The position numbers and the translations under genes were made by a program. DNA of 64,000 nt from Streptomyces sp. Root431 (GTDB lineage Bacteria > Actinomycetota > Actinomycetes > Streptomycetales > Streptomycetaceae), in assembly GCF_001426585.1 (NCBI RefSeq), contig NZ_LMEI01000010.1, forward strand, positions 383,429 through 447,428, given 5' to 3'. Positions within the stretch are counted from its first letter, which is position 1. Every line of letters starts with the position of its first letter. A model generated the notes under the pieces. It ran no database searches. It saw nothing but the letters and a program-made list of their open reading frames with translations, and had not been told where the DNA came from. Below are positions 53,302-62,669 of the stretch, one piece after another.

Positions 53302-54669
53302 GTGACTGCCGATCTGTCGCAGATCGTGAAGGCGTACGACGTCCGCGGAGTGGTACCGGACCAGTGGGACGAGGCGCTCGCGGAGCTCTTCGGCGCCGCC
53401 TTCGTACGGGTGACGGACGCGGACGCGATCGTCGTCGGCCACGACATGCGGCCCTCGTCCCCCGGCCTCTCGGCCGCCTTCGCGCGAGGCGCCGCCCGCC
53501 TCGGTGCCGATGTCACCCTCATCGGGCTCTGCTCCACCGACCAGCTGTACTTCGCCTCGGGCAGCTTCGACCTGCCGGGCGCGATGTTCACGGCCTCCCA
53601 CAACCCGGCCCAGTACAACGGCATCAAGATGTGCCGCGCCGGCGCCGCCCCGGTCGGCCAGGACACCGGCCTCGCCGACATCCGCGCCCTCGCCGAGGAG
53701 TGGACGGAGACCGGCGCCCCGGAGGCCGCCGCCACCCCCGGCACCATCACCGAGCGCGAGACCCTCGACGACTACGCCGCCCACCTCAAGGGCCTCGTCG
53801 ACCTCACCGCGATCCGCCCGCTGAAGGTCGTCGTCGACGCCGGCAACGGCATGGGCGGCCACACCGTCCCCACGGTCTTCGAGGGCCTCCCCCTCGACAC
53901 CGTCCCCATGTACTTCGAGCTCGACGGCACCTTCCCCAACCATGAGGCCAACCCCCTCGACCCGAAGAACATCGTCGACCTCCAGGCCCGCGTCCTCGCC
54001 GAGGGCGCCGACCTCGGCCTCGCCTTCGACGGCGACGCCGACCGCTGCTTCGTCGTCGACGAGCGCGGCGAGCCGGTCTCCCCGTCCGCGATCACGGCCC
54101 TCGTCGCCGCCCGCGAGCTCGCCAAGAACCCCGGCGGAACGATCATCCACAACCTGATCACCTCCTGGTCCGTGCCCGAGGTCGTCCGCGAGAACGGCGG
54201 CGCGCCCGTCCGCACCCGCGTCGGCCACTCCTTCATCAAGGAGGAGATGGCGAAGACCGGCGCCATCTTCGGCGGCGAGCACTCCGCGCACTACTACTTC
54301 AAGGACTTCTGGAACGCGGACACGGGCATGCTCGCCGCGCTCCACGTCCTGGCGGCCCTCGGCGGCCAGGAGGGCACCCTCTCCGACCTGGTCTCCGCCT
54401 ACGACCGCTACGCCTCCTCCGGCGAGATCAACTCCACGGTCGCCGACCAGGCGGCCAGCACGGCCAAGGTCAGGGCGACGTACGAGGGCGGTGACGGCGT
54501 CACCCTCGACGAGCTCGACGGCCTCACCATCACCACCGCCGACTGGTGGTTCAACCTCCGCGCGTCCAACACCGAGCCGCTGCTCCGCCTCAACGTCGAG
54601 GCCCGCGACGAGGCCACCATGACCAAGATCCGCGACGAGGTCCTGGCCCTGGTCCGCGCGACCGCCTGA
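53302..54669 (+). CDS. manB: Phosphomannomutase (alpha-D-phosphohexomutase)
   Basis: A 455-residue enzyme interconverting mannose-6-phosphate and mannose-1-phosphate. The phospho-serine is Ser99 in TASHNP. The metal loop is DGDADR (about 244-249), the sugar loop is GEHSAHYYF (about 326-334) and the phosphate-binding loop is RASNTEP (about 423-429). GTG 53302 has AGGAGGGTGG upstream. With manA and the guanylyltransferase it completes GDP-mannose supply for mannosylation of proteins and lipids. Confidence 0.95.
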   Translation: MTADLSQIVKAYDVRGVVPDQWDEALAELFGAAFVRVTDADAIVVGHDMRPSSPGLSAAFARGAARLGADVTLIGLCSTDQLYFASGSFDLPGAMFTASHNPAQYNGIKMCRAGAAPVGQDTGLADIRALAEEWTETGAPEAAATPGTITERETLDDYAAHLKGLVDLTAIRPLKVVVDAGNGMGGHTVPTVFEGLPLDTVPMYFELDGTFPNHEANPLDPKNIVDLQARVLAEGADLGLAFDGDADRCFVVDERGEPVSPSAITALVAARELAKNPGGTIIHNLITSWSVPEVVRENGGAPVRTRVGHSFIKEEMAKTGAIFGGEHSAHYYFKDFWNADTGMLAALHVLAALGGQEGTLSDLVSAYDRYASSGEINSTVADQAASTAKVRATYEGGDGVTLDELDGLTITTADWWFNLRASNTEPLLRLNVEARDEATMTKIRDEVLALVRATA

Positions 54670-54676
54670 CACCACC

Positions 54677-54731
54677 CCGCCGGGGGTACGGGAGGACCGG
54701 CCGCCGAGCCGCGCCCCCCGTCCCCCGGCGG
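54677..54731 (+). terminator. Possible terminator or long-loop hairpin after manB
   Basis: A 10-bp stem CCGCCGGGGG (54677-54686) with CCCCCGGCGG (54722-54731) closes a 35-base, itself structured, loop. The right arm abuts TAGGCT (54732-54737), a -10-like sequence ahead of the small Trm112-like gene. Confidence 0.6.
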
Positions 54732-54788
54732 TAGGCTGACCTGGCCCGAAGGGCAGCACCACCACCGTTTGTTCCGAAGGGACACCCC

Positions 54789-54971
54789 ATGCCGCTCGAA
54801 GCCGGCCTCCTGGAGATCCTGGCCTGCCCCGCGTGCCACGCTCCGCTGAACGACCGCACGGCGGACGAGACCCCCGAGCTGGTCTGCACGGGCACGGACT
54901 GCGGCCTCGCGTACCCCGTCCGCGACGGCATCCCCGTCCTCCTCACCGACGAGGCCCGCCGCCCGGCCTGA
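54789..54971 (+). CDS. Trm112-like zinc protein
   Basis: A 60-residue protein matching the Trm112p-like/YcaR family: LLEILACPACHAPL (Cys pair at 13 and 16), then CTGTDCGLAYPVRDGIPVLL. Eukaryotic Trm112 activates methyltransferases; bacterial members are small zinc proteins of uncertain role. ATG 54789 follows GAAGGGA. It lies between manB and the SIS-domain gene, as in other actinobacteria. Confidence 0.9.
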   Translation: MPLEAGLLEILACPACHAPLNDRTADETPELVCTGTDCGLAYPVRDGIPVLLTDEARRPA

Positions 54972-55568
54972 CCCACCGGTGCTCCCCGCCCCGAGCCCCC
55001 CGACACCCGGCCCCGGACCACGCCACGCGCCACCGGGCCCGGGTCGCGGAACGACGCCTCCCACCGGCGCGCCGGGCGAAGGACGCACCACCACGACGCC
55101 GACCGGCCGGGGACGCCCCGCACCTCCCAGGGCGGCACGGCCGGGCCGCCCGGCAGCACCCACCGGCAGGCCGATCCGTGCGGTACGCCCACGAGGCAAC
55201 CCCCGCCGGGCCACCGCCCCGGGGTGCCTCGACGTACGGCCCACCCCGAACCACCCGGGCACGCCCACCACCCCGGCCCGCCCCGCGACCGCCCGCACCA
55301 CCGCGCGGCGCACCGCCCCGCAGCCGCAGGGAGTCCCGTACGGCCGTCGTCCGACGGCGACGGCCGGCCCGGCCCACGGGTCCCGCCCACCGCGCCCGGA
55401 GGGTTCACCGCCGACGGCGGGCACCACCCACGGACGGACCCGCACCTCCGCGCTCCCTCCCGCACGGTCGGTGCGTGCGGGGATACGAGTCGCCCCGCCG
55501 ACGGCAGGGCACACCACCAGGAACCACCACCCGCGAACACCCCGCACCCACCCGGGAGGCACCGCCAC
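54972..55568. other. 597-bp C-rich, T-poor intergenic or leader region
   Basis: No reading frame here shows recognisable protein character. Thymine is scarce and C-rich CCACC/CACCC runs are frequent on the plus strand. If the SIS-domain gene is co-transcribed with manB or the Trm112-like gene, this is an unusually long untranslated spacer. Confidence 0.65.
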
Positions 55569-56723
55569 ATGCTCGACGAGACCCTCCTCGACGCACCGGA
55601 CGCCCTCGCCCTGGCCGACCGCCGCGGCCTCCTCCGAGGGGCCGCCGAAGCAGGCGCCCGAGTACGGACGGCCGCCCGCCACGCCAGCGAGGCGGGCATC
55701 GCCGATCTGCACCCCGAGGGCCGCCCCCGCGCCGTCCTCGTCGCGGGCCCCGGCACCGCCGCCGCGGGCGTCGCCGACCTGATCGGCGCGCTCGCCGGAG
55801 CCTCCGCCCCCGTCGTACGGCTCCAGCCGACCGGCGTCGCCCCCGCCGCCGGCGCCCTGCGCTGGGCCCTGCCGGGCTGGGCCGGCTCGGTGGACCTGCT
55901 CCTGCTGCCCACCACCGACGGCTCCGAACCCGGCCTCGCCGTCCTCGCCGAGCAGGCGTACCGCCGCGGCATCACGGTCGTCGCCGTCGCCCCCAAGGCC
56001 TCGCCGCTCGCCGAGACGGTCGGCGGCTCGCACGGCCTGTTCGTCCCGATGGCCATCGCCCCCAACGAATCGCCCGACGAGTACGCGGAGAGCCTCGCGG
56101 CGAGCCCCGGCGCGCTGTGGGCCCTGTTCACCCCGCTCCTCGCCCTCCTCGACCGCGTCGGCCTGATCGACGCGCCGCCGGAGGCCCTGGAGAAGGTCGC
56201 CGACCGTCTCGACCGGACGGCAGAACGCTGCGGCCCGGCCATCGCCACGTACAGCAACCCGGCCAAGACGCTCGCGGCCGAACTGGCCGACTCGCTTCCG
56301 CTGATCTGGACCGAGGGGAACGCGGCGGGCCCCGCGGGCCGCCGCTTCGCGAGCGTCCTCGCCGAGCTCGCCGGCCTGCCCGCGCTCGCGGCGGAGCTCC
56401 CCGAGGCCCTGCCCGCGCACGGCGTGCTGCTCGCGGGTGACTACGCGGCGGGCGCGGACCCCGAGGACTTCTTCCGCGACAGGGTCGAGGAGTCACAGGC
56501 GCTGCGCGCCCGGGTCGTCCTCCTGCGCGACCGGCCGGGCGACGGCCTGACCGCGGCCCCGGCGGCGCGGGAGCTGGCCCTCGGCCACGGGACGGCCATC
56601 AGCGAGCTGGAACCGGAGGAGGGCGGCGACCTGGAGACCCTGGCCGAACTGCTCGCCGTGACCGACTTCGCCGCGGTCTACCTGGCCCTGGCGACCCCGG
56701 GCCGCCCGGACCACGGCCACTGA
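55569..56723 (+). CDS. SIS-domain (TobH/phosphosugar isomerase-like) protein
   Basis: A 384-residue protein with two SIS-like halves: an N-terminal half (about 45-165; LLLPTTDGSEPGLAVLAEQAYRR) and a C-terminal half (about 190-370). It corresponds to the mycobacterial gene between manB and manA and to TobH-type proteins annotated as phosphosugar isomerase-like. Bifunctional phosphoglucose/phosphomannose isomerases share this fold, but no clear catalytic residues can be assigned. ATG 55569 follows GGGAGGC. Position between manB and manA suggests a role in mannose-phosphate metabolism or its control. Confidence 0.82.
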   Translation: MLDETLLDAPDALALADRRGLLRGAAEAGARVRTAARHASEAGIADLHPEGRPRAVLVAGPGTAAAGVADLIGALAGASAPVVRLQPTGVAPAAGALRWALPGWAGSVDLLLLPTTDGSEPGLAVLAEQAYRRGITVVAVAPKASPLAETVGGSHGLFVPMAIAPNESPDEYAESLAASPGALWALFTPLLALLDRVGLIDAPPEALEKVADRLDRTAERCGPAIATYSNPAKTLAAELADSLPLIWTEGNAAGPAGRRFASVLAELAGLPALAAELPEALPAHGVLLAGDYAAGADPEDFFRDRVEESQALRARVVLLRDRPGDGLTAAPAARELALGHGTAISELEPEEGGDLETLAELLAVTDFAAVYLALATPGRPDHGH

Positions 56724-56862
56724 CACCACCTCACCCCTGCCTCACCCGCCCCGTCCACCACTCCGTCACCACCCCGCCCCCCGCCGCTTCACCCACCCGT
56801 CACCCGCCCCCTGTCACCTGTCACCCGACACCCCTCACCATCCGTCACCACCCCGAGGAGCT
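56724..56862 (+). other. C-rich, G-poor leader before manA
   Basis: About 139 bases dominated by CACC, CACCC and CGTCACC runs with few G residues on the plus strand, ending ten bases before the manA start. Such unstructured C-rich, G-poor RNA is what Rho utilisation sites look like. Confidence 0.6.
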
Positions 56863-56872
56863 GGCAGGCATC

Positions 56873-58024
56873 ATGGACCGCCTCGTCAACACCGTCCGTC
56901 CCTACGCCTGGGGGTCCACGACGGCCATCCCCGCACTCCTCGGCGTCGCCCCGACCGGCGAACCCCAGGCCGAGATGTGGATGGGCGCCCACCCCGGCGC
57001 CCCCTCCCGCACCGAGCGCGGCCCGCTCGACCGGCTGATCGCCGCCGACCCCGTCCGCGAGCTCGGCGAGGCCGCGGTCGGGAAGTTCGGCCCGCGCCTC
57101 CCCTTCCTGCTCAAGGTGCTCGCGGCAGGCGCCCCGCTCTCCCTCCAGGTCCACCCCGACCTGGAACAGGCCCGCGCGGGCTTCGCGGCCGAGGAAGCGG
57201 CAGGCATCCCCGTCGACGCGCCGCACCGCACGTACAAGGACGCGAACCACAAGCCCGAGCTGATCTGCGCCCTCACCCCCTTCGAAGGACTGTGCGGCTT
57301 CCGCGCCCCCGCCGAGGCCGCCGACCTCATCGCCGCGCTGGGCGTCGACTCCCTCAAGCCGTACGTGGACCTCCTCCACGCCCACCCCGAAGAGGCGGCA
57401 CTCCGCGAGGTCCTGACGGCCCTGCTGACCGCCGACCACGAGGAGATGGCGCACACCGTCGCCGAGGCGGCGGCCGCCGCGGACCGCCTGGGCGGCGCCC
57501 ACGCCCCGTTCGCGAGCCTCGCCCACCACTACCCGAGTGACCCCGGCGTCATCGCCGCCATGCTCCTCAACCACGTCCTGCTCCAGCCGGGCGAGGCGCT
57601 CTACCTGGGCGCGGGCGTGCCGCACGCCTACCTCGACGGCATGGGCGTCGAGATCATGGCCAACTCCGACAACGTGCTGCGCTGCGGCCTCACCCCCAAG
57701 CACGTCGACGTCCCCGAACTCCTGCGGGTCGTCCGCTTCGAGCCGAACGACCCCGGCGTCCTGCGCCCCGAGGCCTCCCCCTCGGGCGAGGAGGTCTACG
57801 ACACCCCGATCGACGAGTTCCGCCTGTCCCGCTTCGTACGGGCGGAGGGCGCCGCCCCGACCGACGTCACCACCCCCACGCCGCAGATCCTGCTCGCCGT
57901 CGCGGGCCGCCCGAAGGCCGGCGAAGTCACGCTCGCCCCGGGGGAGTCCGTCTTCGTGCCGGCGGGCGAGCCCACCGAACTCTCCGGCGAGGGAACGGTC
58001 TTTCGCGCGACCGTCGTGGCCTGA
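56873..58024 (+). CDS. manA: Mannose-6-phosphate isomerase, class I
   Basis: A 383-residue cupin-type isomerase interconverting fructose-6-phosphate and mannose-6-phosphate. The zinc site is formed by LQVHPD (about 93-98), HKPE (about 123-126) and the later GVPHAYLDGMGVEIMANSDN segment with its His. The start matches the family (MDRLVNTVRPYAWGS). ATG 56873 follows CGAGGAG. It supplies mannose-6-phosphate to manB. Confidence 0.95.
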   Translation: MDRLVNTVRPYAWGSTTAIPALLGVAPTGEPQAEMWMGAHPGAPSRTERGPLDRLIAADPVRELGEAAVGKFGPRLPFLLKVLAAGAPLSLQVHPDLEQARAGFAAEEAAGIPVDAPHRTYKDANHKPELICALTPFEGLCGFRAPAEAADLIAALGVDSLKPYVDLLHAHPEEAALREVLTALLTADHEEMAHTVAEAAAAADRLGGAHAPFASLAHHYPSDPGVIAAMLLNHVLLQPGEALYLGAGVPHAYLDGMGVEIMANSDNVLRCGLTPKHVDVPELLRVVRFEPNDPGVLRPEASPSGEEVYDTPIDEFRLSRFVRAEGAAPTDVTTPTPQILLAVAGRPKAGEVTLAPGESVFVPAGEPTELSGEGTVFRATVVA

Positions 58025-58104
58025 CCGCCGTGGCCTGATGCGAGAATGACCGGCCGAACCGCGGCGACAGAGCCGGAGCATCGACGAAGGGACCCCGTAC
58101 ACCC

Positions 58105-59070
58105 ATGAGCGCGTCAGGCGGAACCAAGGCGATCGTGGCGGCACTCGCCGCCAACCTCGCGATCGCCGTAGCCAAGTTCGTGGCGTACCTCTTCAGTGGG
58201 TCGTCCTCGATGCTCGCGGAGAGCGTGCACTCGCTCGCCGACTCCGGCAACCAGGGCCTGCTGCTTCTCGGCGGCAAGAAGGCCCAGCGTGAAGCGACCC
58301 CGCAGCACCCCTTCGGCTACGGCCGCGAGCGCTACATCTACGCCTTCCTCGTCTCCATCGTGCTCTTCTCCGTCGGTGGCATGTTCGCCATCTACGAGGG
58401 CTACGAGAAGATCAAGGACCCGCACGCCATCGAGGCCTGGTACTGGCCGGTCGGCGTCCTCGTCTTCGCGATCATCGCCGAGTCCTTCTCCTTCCGGACC
58501 GCGATCAAGGAGTCGAACGAGGTCCGCGGCGGCCTCACCTGGACGCAGTTCGTCCGCCGGGCGAAGGCCCCCGAGCTCCCCGTCGTCCTCCTGGAGGACC
58601 TCGGCGCCCTCGTCGGTCTGGTGCTCGCCCTCGCCGGCGTCGGCCTCGCCCTCGGTACCGGCAACGGCGTCTGGGACGGCATCGGCACCCTCTGCATCGG
58701 TGTCCTGCTCATCCTGATCGCGATCGTGCTCGCCGCCGAGACCAAGTCGCTGCTCCTCGGTGAGTCCGCCGGTGTCGACGACGTCCAGAAGATCGAGGCG
58801 GCCGTCGTCGACGGCGACACCGTCACCCGCCTCATCCACATGCGCACGCTCCACCTCGGCCCCGAGGAGCTGCTCGTCGCGGCCAAGATCGCGGTCCGCC
58901 ACGACGAGTCGGCGACCGAGGTCGCGAACGCCATCAACGCCGCGGAGGAGCGCATCCGCGCGGCCGTCCCGATCGCCCGGGTGATCTACCTGGAGCCGGA
59001 CATCTACAGCGAGACCGCGGCCTCCGCGGGCGAGAACCCGGCCAAGGCACCGGGCGGCTCCGCCCACTGA
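58105..59070 (+). CDS. Cation diffusion facilitator (CDF) metal transporter, ZnT9-like
   Basis: A 321-residue protein with about six spans and a C-terminal cytoplasmic domain (about 220-321). TM2 carries the metal-site pair in ESVHSLADSGNQ. In TM5 the usual HxxxD is replaced by LLEDLGALVG, as in the SLC30A9/ZnT9 branch, so the transported ion may not be zinc. PFGYGRERYIYAF follows TM2. ATG 58105 has GAAGGGA upstream. Two hairpins follow the stop. Confidence 0.87.
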   Translation: MSASGGTKAIVAALAANLAIAVAKFVAYLFSGSSSMLAESVHSLADSGNQGLLLLGGKKAQREATPQHPFGYGRERYIYAFLVSIVLFSVGGMFAIYEGYEKIKDPHAIEAWYWPVGVLVFAIIAESFSFRTAIKESNEVRGGLTWTQFVRRAKAPELPVVLLEDLGALVGLVLALAGVGLALGTGNGVWDGIGTLCIGVLLILIAIVLAAETKSLLLGESAGVDDVQKIEAAVVDGDTVTRLIHMRTLHLGPEELLVAAKIAVRHDESATEVANAINAAEERIRAAVPIARVIYLEPDIYSETAASAGENPAKAPGGSAH

Positions 59071-59076
59071 CCCACC

Positions 59077-59098
59077 ACGGCGGGGCGACCCCCGCCGT
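59077..59098 (+). terminator. First terminator hairpin after the CDF gene
   Basis: ACGGCGGGG (59077-59085) pairs with CCCCGCCGT (59090-59098) around a 4-base loop, starting seven bases after the stop codon. Confidence 0.75.
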
Positions 59099-59101
59099 CA
59101 C

Positions 59102-59140
59102 CACGAGGCCCCCGCGACCCCAGGTCCCGGGGGCCTCGTG
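59102..59140 (+). terminator. Second terminator hairpin after the CDF gene
   Basis: A 13-bp perfect stem CACGAGGCCCCCG (59102-59114) with CGGGGGCCTCGTG (59128-59140). Together with the hairpin at 59077 it forms a tandem terminator. Confidence 0.85.
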
Positions 59141-59300
59141 CATGCGTACGACTCATCGAGTGGATCAAGCCAGAACGGGCCGCCGCTGGCCGGAACCGAC
59201 GCGATCCCGCCTGAACTGGCCCCCATGCGGACTGTGGGCCGCCGCACCGATCGGTGTAGATTCGAGATCAGCCAGACGTCGCTGCTGATGGCGGTCGGGC

Positions 59301-59322
59301 GGTCCCTCGGACCGTCCGAGGG
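59301..59322 (+). promoter_or_regulatory. Mutually exclusive hairpins in the ahcY leader
   Basis: GGTCC-CTC-GGACC (59301-59313) and CCCTCGGA-CCG-TCCGAGGG (59304-59322) share bases, so only one can form at a time. They lie 123-144 bases before the ahcY start, downstream of a TAGATT (-10-like, about 59267). This could be a leader-RNA switch; it does not match the SAH riboswitch consensus as I know it. Confidence 0.4.
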
Positions 59323-59444
59323 AGAGAGGGCCTCCGACGACGGCACCGTGGAACCGCCCGGGCATTCCTGTGCCCAGGCCCTCCCGTGGTGCCCGGCGCC
59401 CCAACCGACCCTCGCACTCCCATCACACGAGGAGCAGCACAGTC

Positions 59445-60899
<1,455 letters not shown>

Positions 60900-60962
60900 T
60901 GACCCCGCCGGCGGCACCCGCGCACCGACGCGACGCCGCCCCGGACACCCGTAGAGGATTCA

Positions 60963-60999
60963 GGCAGGCCCCCCGCACCCCCGTGTCGGGGGGCCTGCC
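60963..60999 (+). terminator. ahcY terminator
   Basis: A 12-bp perfect stem GGCAGGCCCCCC (60963-60974) with GGGGGGCCTGCC (60988-60999) and a 13-base loop, 63 bases after the stop. Confidence 0.9.
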
Positions 61000-61051
61000 C
61001 CGTCCCCCCCCGCTACCGCCCCTGGAAGCGCCCCCTCCCGAGGACCGACCC

Positions 61052-61666
61052 ATGCCCCGCGGCCGATATTCGCTCCATGACCCGCACGACCACACCCCCC
61101 TCGGTGAAGAACACTTCCACTGCGCCCCCGGCCCCTCCGGCTGGCGCTACGTCTCCCAGACCGTCACCCCCTCCGGCGACCACCTCGGCTCCGTCGACCT
61201 GGCCGTCGACGAACTCGGCCGCCCCATCCGCCTCGAACTCAACGCCGCGAGCTGGCAGGTCCGCGGCGCGGCCCTCGACGGCGTCACCTGGGTCCGCACG
61301 GACCCCACCGGAACCCACGCCACCGAAGGCAATGTGCGCGCCCACGCCTTCACCGGCACGTCCCCGGCATTCCTCGTCGCGATCACGCGACTCCTGCGCC
61401 TCACCCCCGATTCCCCCGAGACCCGCCTCAGGCTCGTCGCCTTCACGGATCCGGTGCTCGCCCCCCTCACGGTCGACCAGTCCTGGGCCCTGCTGAAAAG
61501 TGAAGCGCACGCCACTGACAACGGCCCCCTGACCGTCGACGAATACCAGGTCAGCACCCTGGACACGGGGGAGCGGCACACCGTCCACATCGCCGGCGAC
61601 GTGGTCCTCGCGGCCCCCGGCATCGAACTCGAAGCCCTCGAAACGCCGCCCTCGGTCTTCCCCTGA
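61052..61666 (+). CDS. Conserved hypothetical protein
   Basis: A 204-residue soluble protein with no signal peptide or span. The N-terminus (MPRGRYSLHDPHDHTPLGEE) is His/Asp-rich, and the remainder is probably mostly beta strand (SGWRYVSQTVTPSGDHLGSVDLAVDE, WVRTDPTGTHATEGNVRAHAFTGTSPAF). No motif is recognisable. ATG 61052 follows CGAGGACC. It ends three bases from the convergent RDD gene. It could be a lipid- or ligand-binding beta-barrel, but nothing supports that specifically. Confidence 0.72.
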   Translation: MPRGRYSLHDPHDHTPLGEEHFHCAPGPSGWRYVSQTVTPSGDHLGSVDLAVDELGRPIRLELNAASWQVRGAALDGVTWVRTDPTGTHATEGNVRAHAFTGTSPAFLVAITRLLRLTPDSPETRLRLVAFTDPVLAPLTVDQSWALLKSEAHATDNGPLTVDEYQVSTLDTGERHTVHIAGDVVLAAPGIELEALETPPSVFP

Positions 61667-61669
61667 CCG

Positions 61670-62560
61670 TCAGGCGGGCGGAGCGAACCCGGTGGCCCGC
61701 GGCCCGCCCTCCTCGGCCACCGCCCCGGCAGCGGGAACGACGGGAACAACGGGCGGCACGACGACCGGAGCGACAACGGAAGCAGCAGGAGCAGCGGCCA
61801 GGCCCTCCCGCGACGGAGCGAACGCCCGCCGGGAGTCCCGCGCCTGCCGCTCGGCGACCACCCCCGCAAGAAACGCGTCGGCCGGCACCCCCGGCGGCGG
61901 AGGCGTCCCGGTCCGCGCGACCAGTTCGTCGGCCAGCCGCTCCGCGAGCCGCCGCCCCACGAAGGCGTCCAGCTCACGCGCCCGCGTCAGGTACTGACGT
62001 ATCTCCAGCCACAGGCTCTCCGGCACCGCCGACAGATCGAGCCCCGCGAACCGCCCCACGAGCCACGGCGGCGGAGGAGGCACCACAAGGGCCCGCGCCG
62101 CGGGTATGCGCTCCCGGACGACCAGGGTCCCCGCGAACACGTCACCGATCCGCCGCCCCCGCTCGGACACCAGCGAGGCGATACAGGCGATCACCCCGAA
62201 GGTCATCAGGATCTCCACGACCCCCATCGCACCCCGGACCAGCGCGTGCCGGAACCGGATCGGCCCCCCGTCGTCCCGCACCACCCGCAGCCCACAGGCG
62301 AGCTTCCCCAGCGACCGCCCGTGCGACAGCGTCTCCACCGCGATCGGCGCCCCCACCAGCACCAGCAGGAAGGAAGCGATCGACACCGCCGTCATCGCGG
62401 CCTCGTCCAAGGACGCCGTCGCGACGGCGAGCCCCAGCGTGACCAGCAGATAGACGGTCCACACGACCACGAGGTCGATGAGCACCGCCAACGCCCGGCT
62501 CGGCAGCCGCGCGGGCTGCAACCCCAGGACGACGGCGTCCCCCGTCACCACCCCACTCAC
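61670..62560 (-). CDS. RDD-family membrane protein
   Basis: A 296-residue protein. The RDD domain (about 18-160) has three spans, the arginine and aspartates of LPSRALAVLIDLVVVW in the first, and the SLGKLACGLRVVRDDGGP loop typical of RDD proteins. A cytoplasmic Arg/Ala/Pro-rich region of about 135 residues follows. GTG 62560 is chosen for the upstream GAGGTGGG and because the 37 extra codons to 62671 are not family-like. It is divergent from the SpoIIM-like gene, a pair seen together in actinobacteria. Role unknown, possibly transport or membrane organisation. Confidence 0.83.
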   Translation of the reverse strand: MSGVVTGDAVVLGLQPARLPSRALAVLIDLVVVWTVYLLVTLGLAVATASLDEAAMTAVSIASFLLVLVGAPIAVETLSHGRSLGKLACGLRVVRDDGGPIRFRHALVRGAMGVVEILMTFGVIACIASLVSERGRRIGDVFAGTLVVRERIPAARALVVPPPPPWLVGRFAGLDLSAVPESLWLEIRQYLTRARELDAFVGRRLAERLADELVARTGTPPPPGVPADAFLAGVVAERQARDSRRAFAPSREGLAAAPAASVVAPVVVPPVVPVVPAAGAVAEEGGPRATGFAPPA

Positions 62561-62669
62561 GGCGCCCACCTCTCTCCGACTCTCCGAACGCCAGTCTGCC
62601 AAGCTGACCCGCAGCGCGCCGCAGTAGTACGGACCTGTCCACAGCCAGTGCCTGGAGCAGCAGCCGATC

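Noticed and set aside
54943..55377. A 144-residue minus-strand frame in the gap before the SIS-domain gene
   Set aside because: The translation is nearly all Gly, Arg and Ala, it has no start signal, and it overlaps the Trm112-like gene end.
59261..59444. SAH riboswitch before ahcY
   Set aside because: The location fits, but the conserved core of the known SAH element could not be aligned here; only unassigned alternative hairpins are reported.
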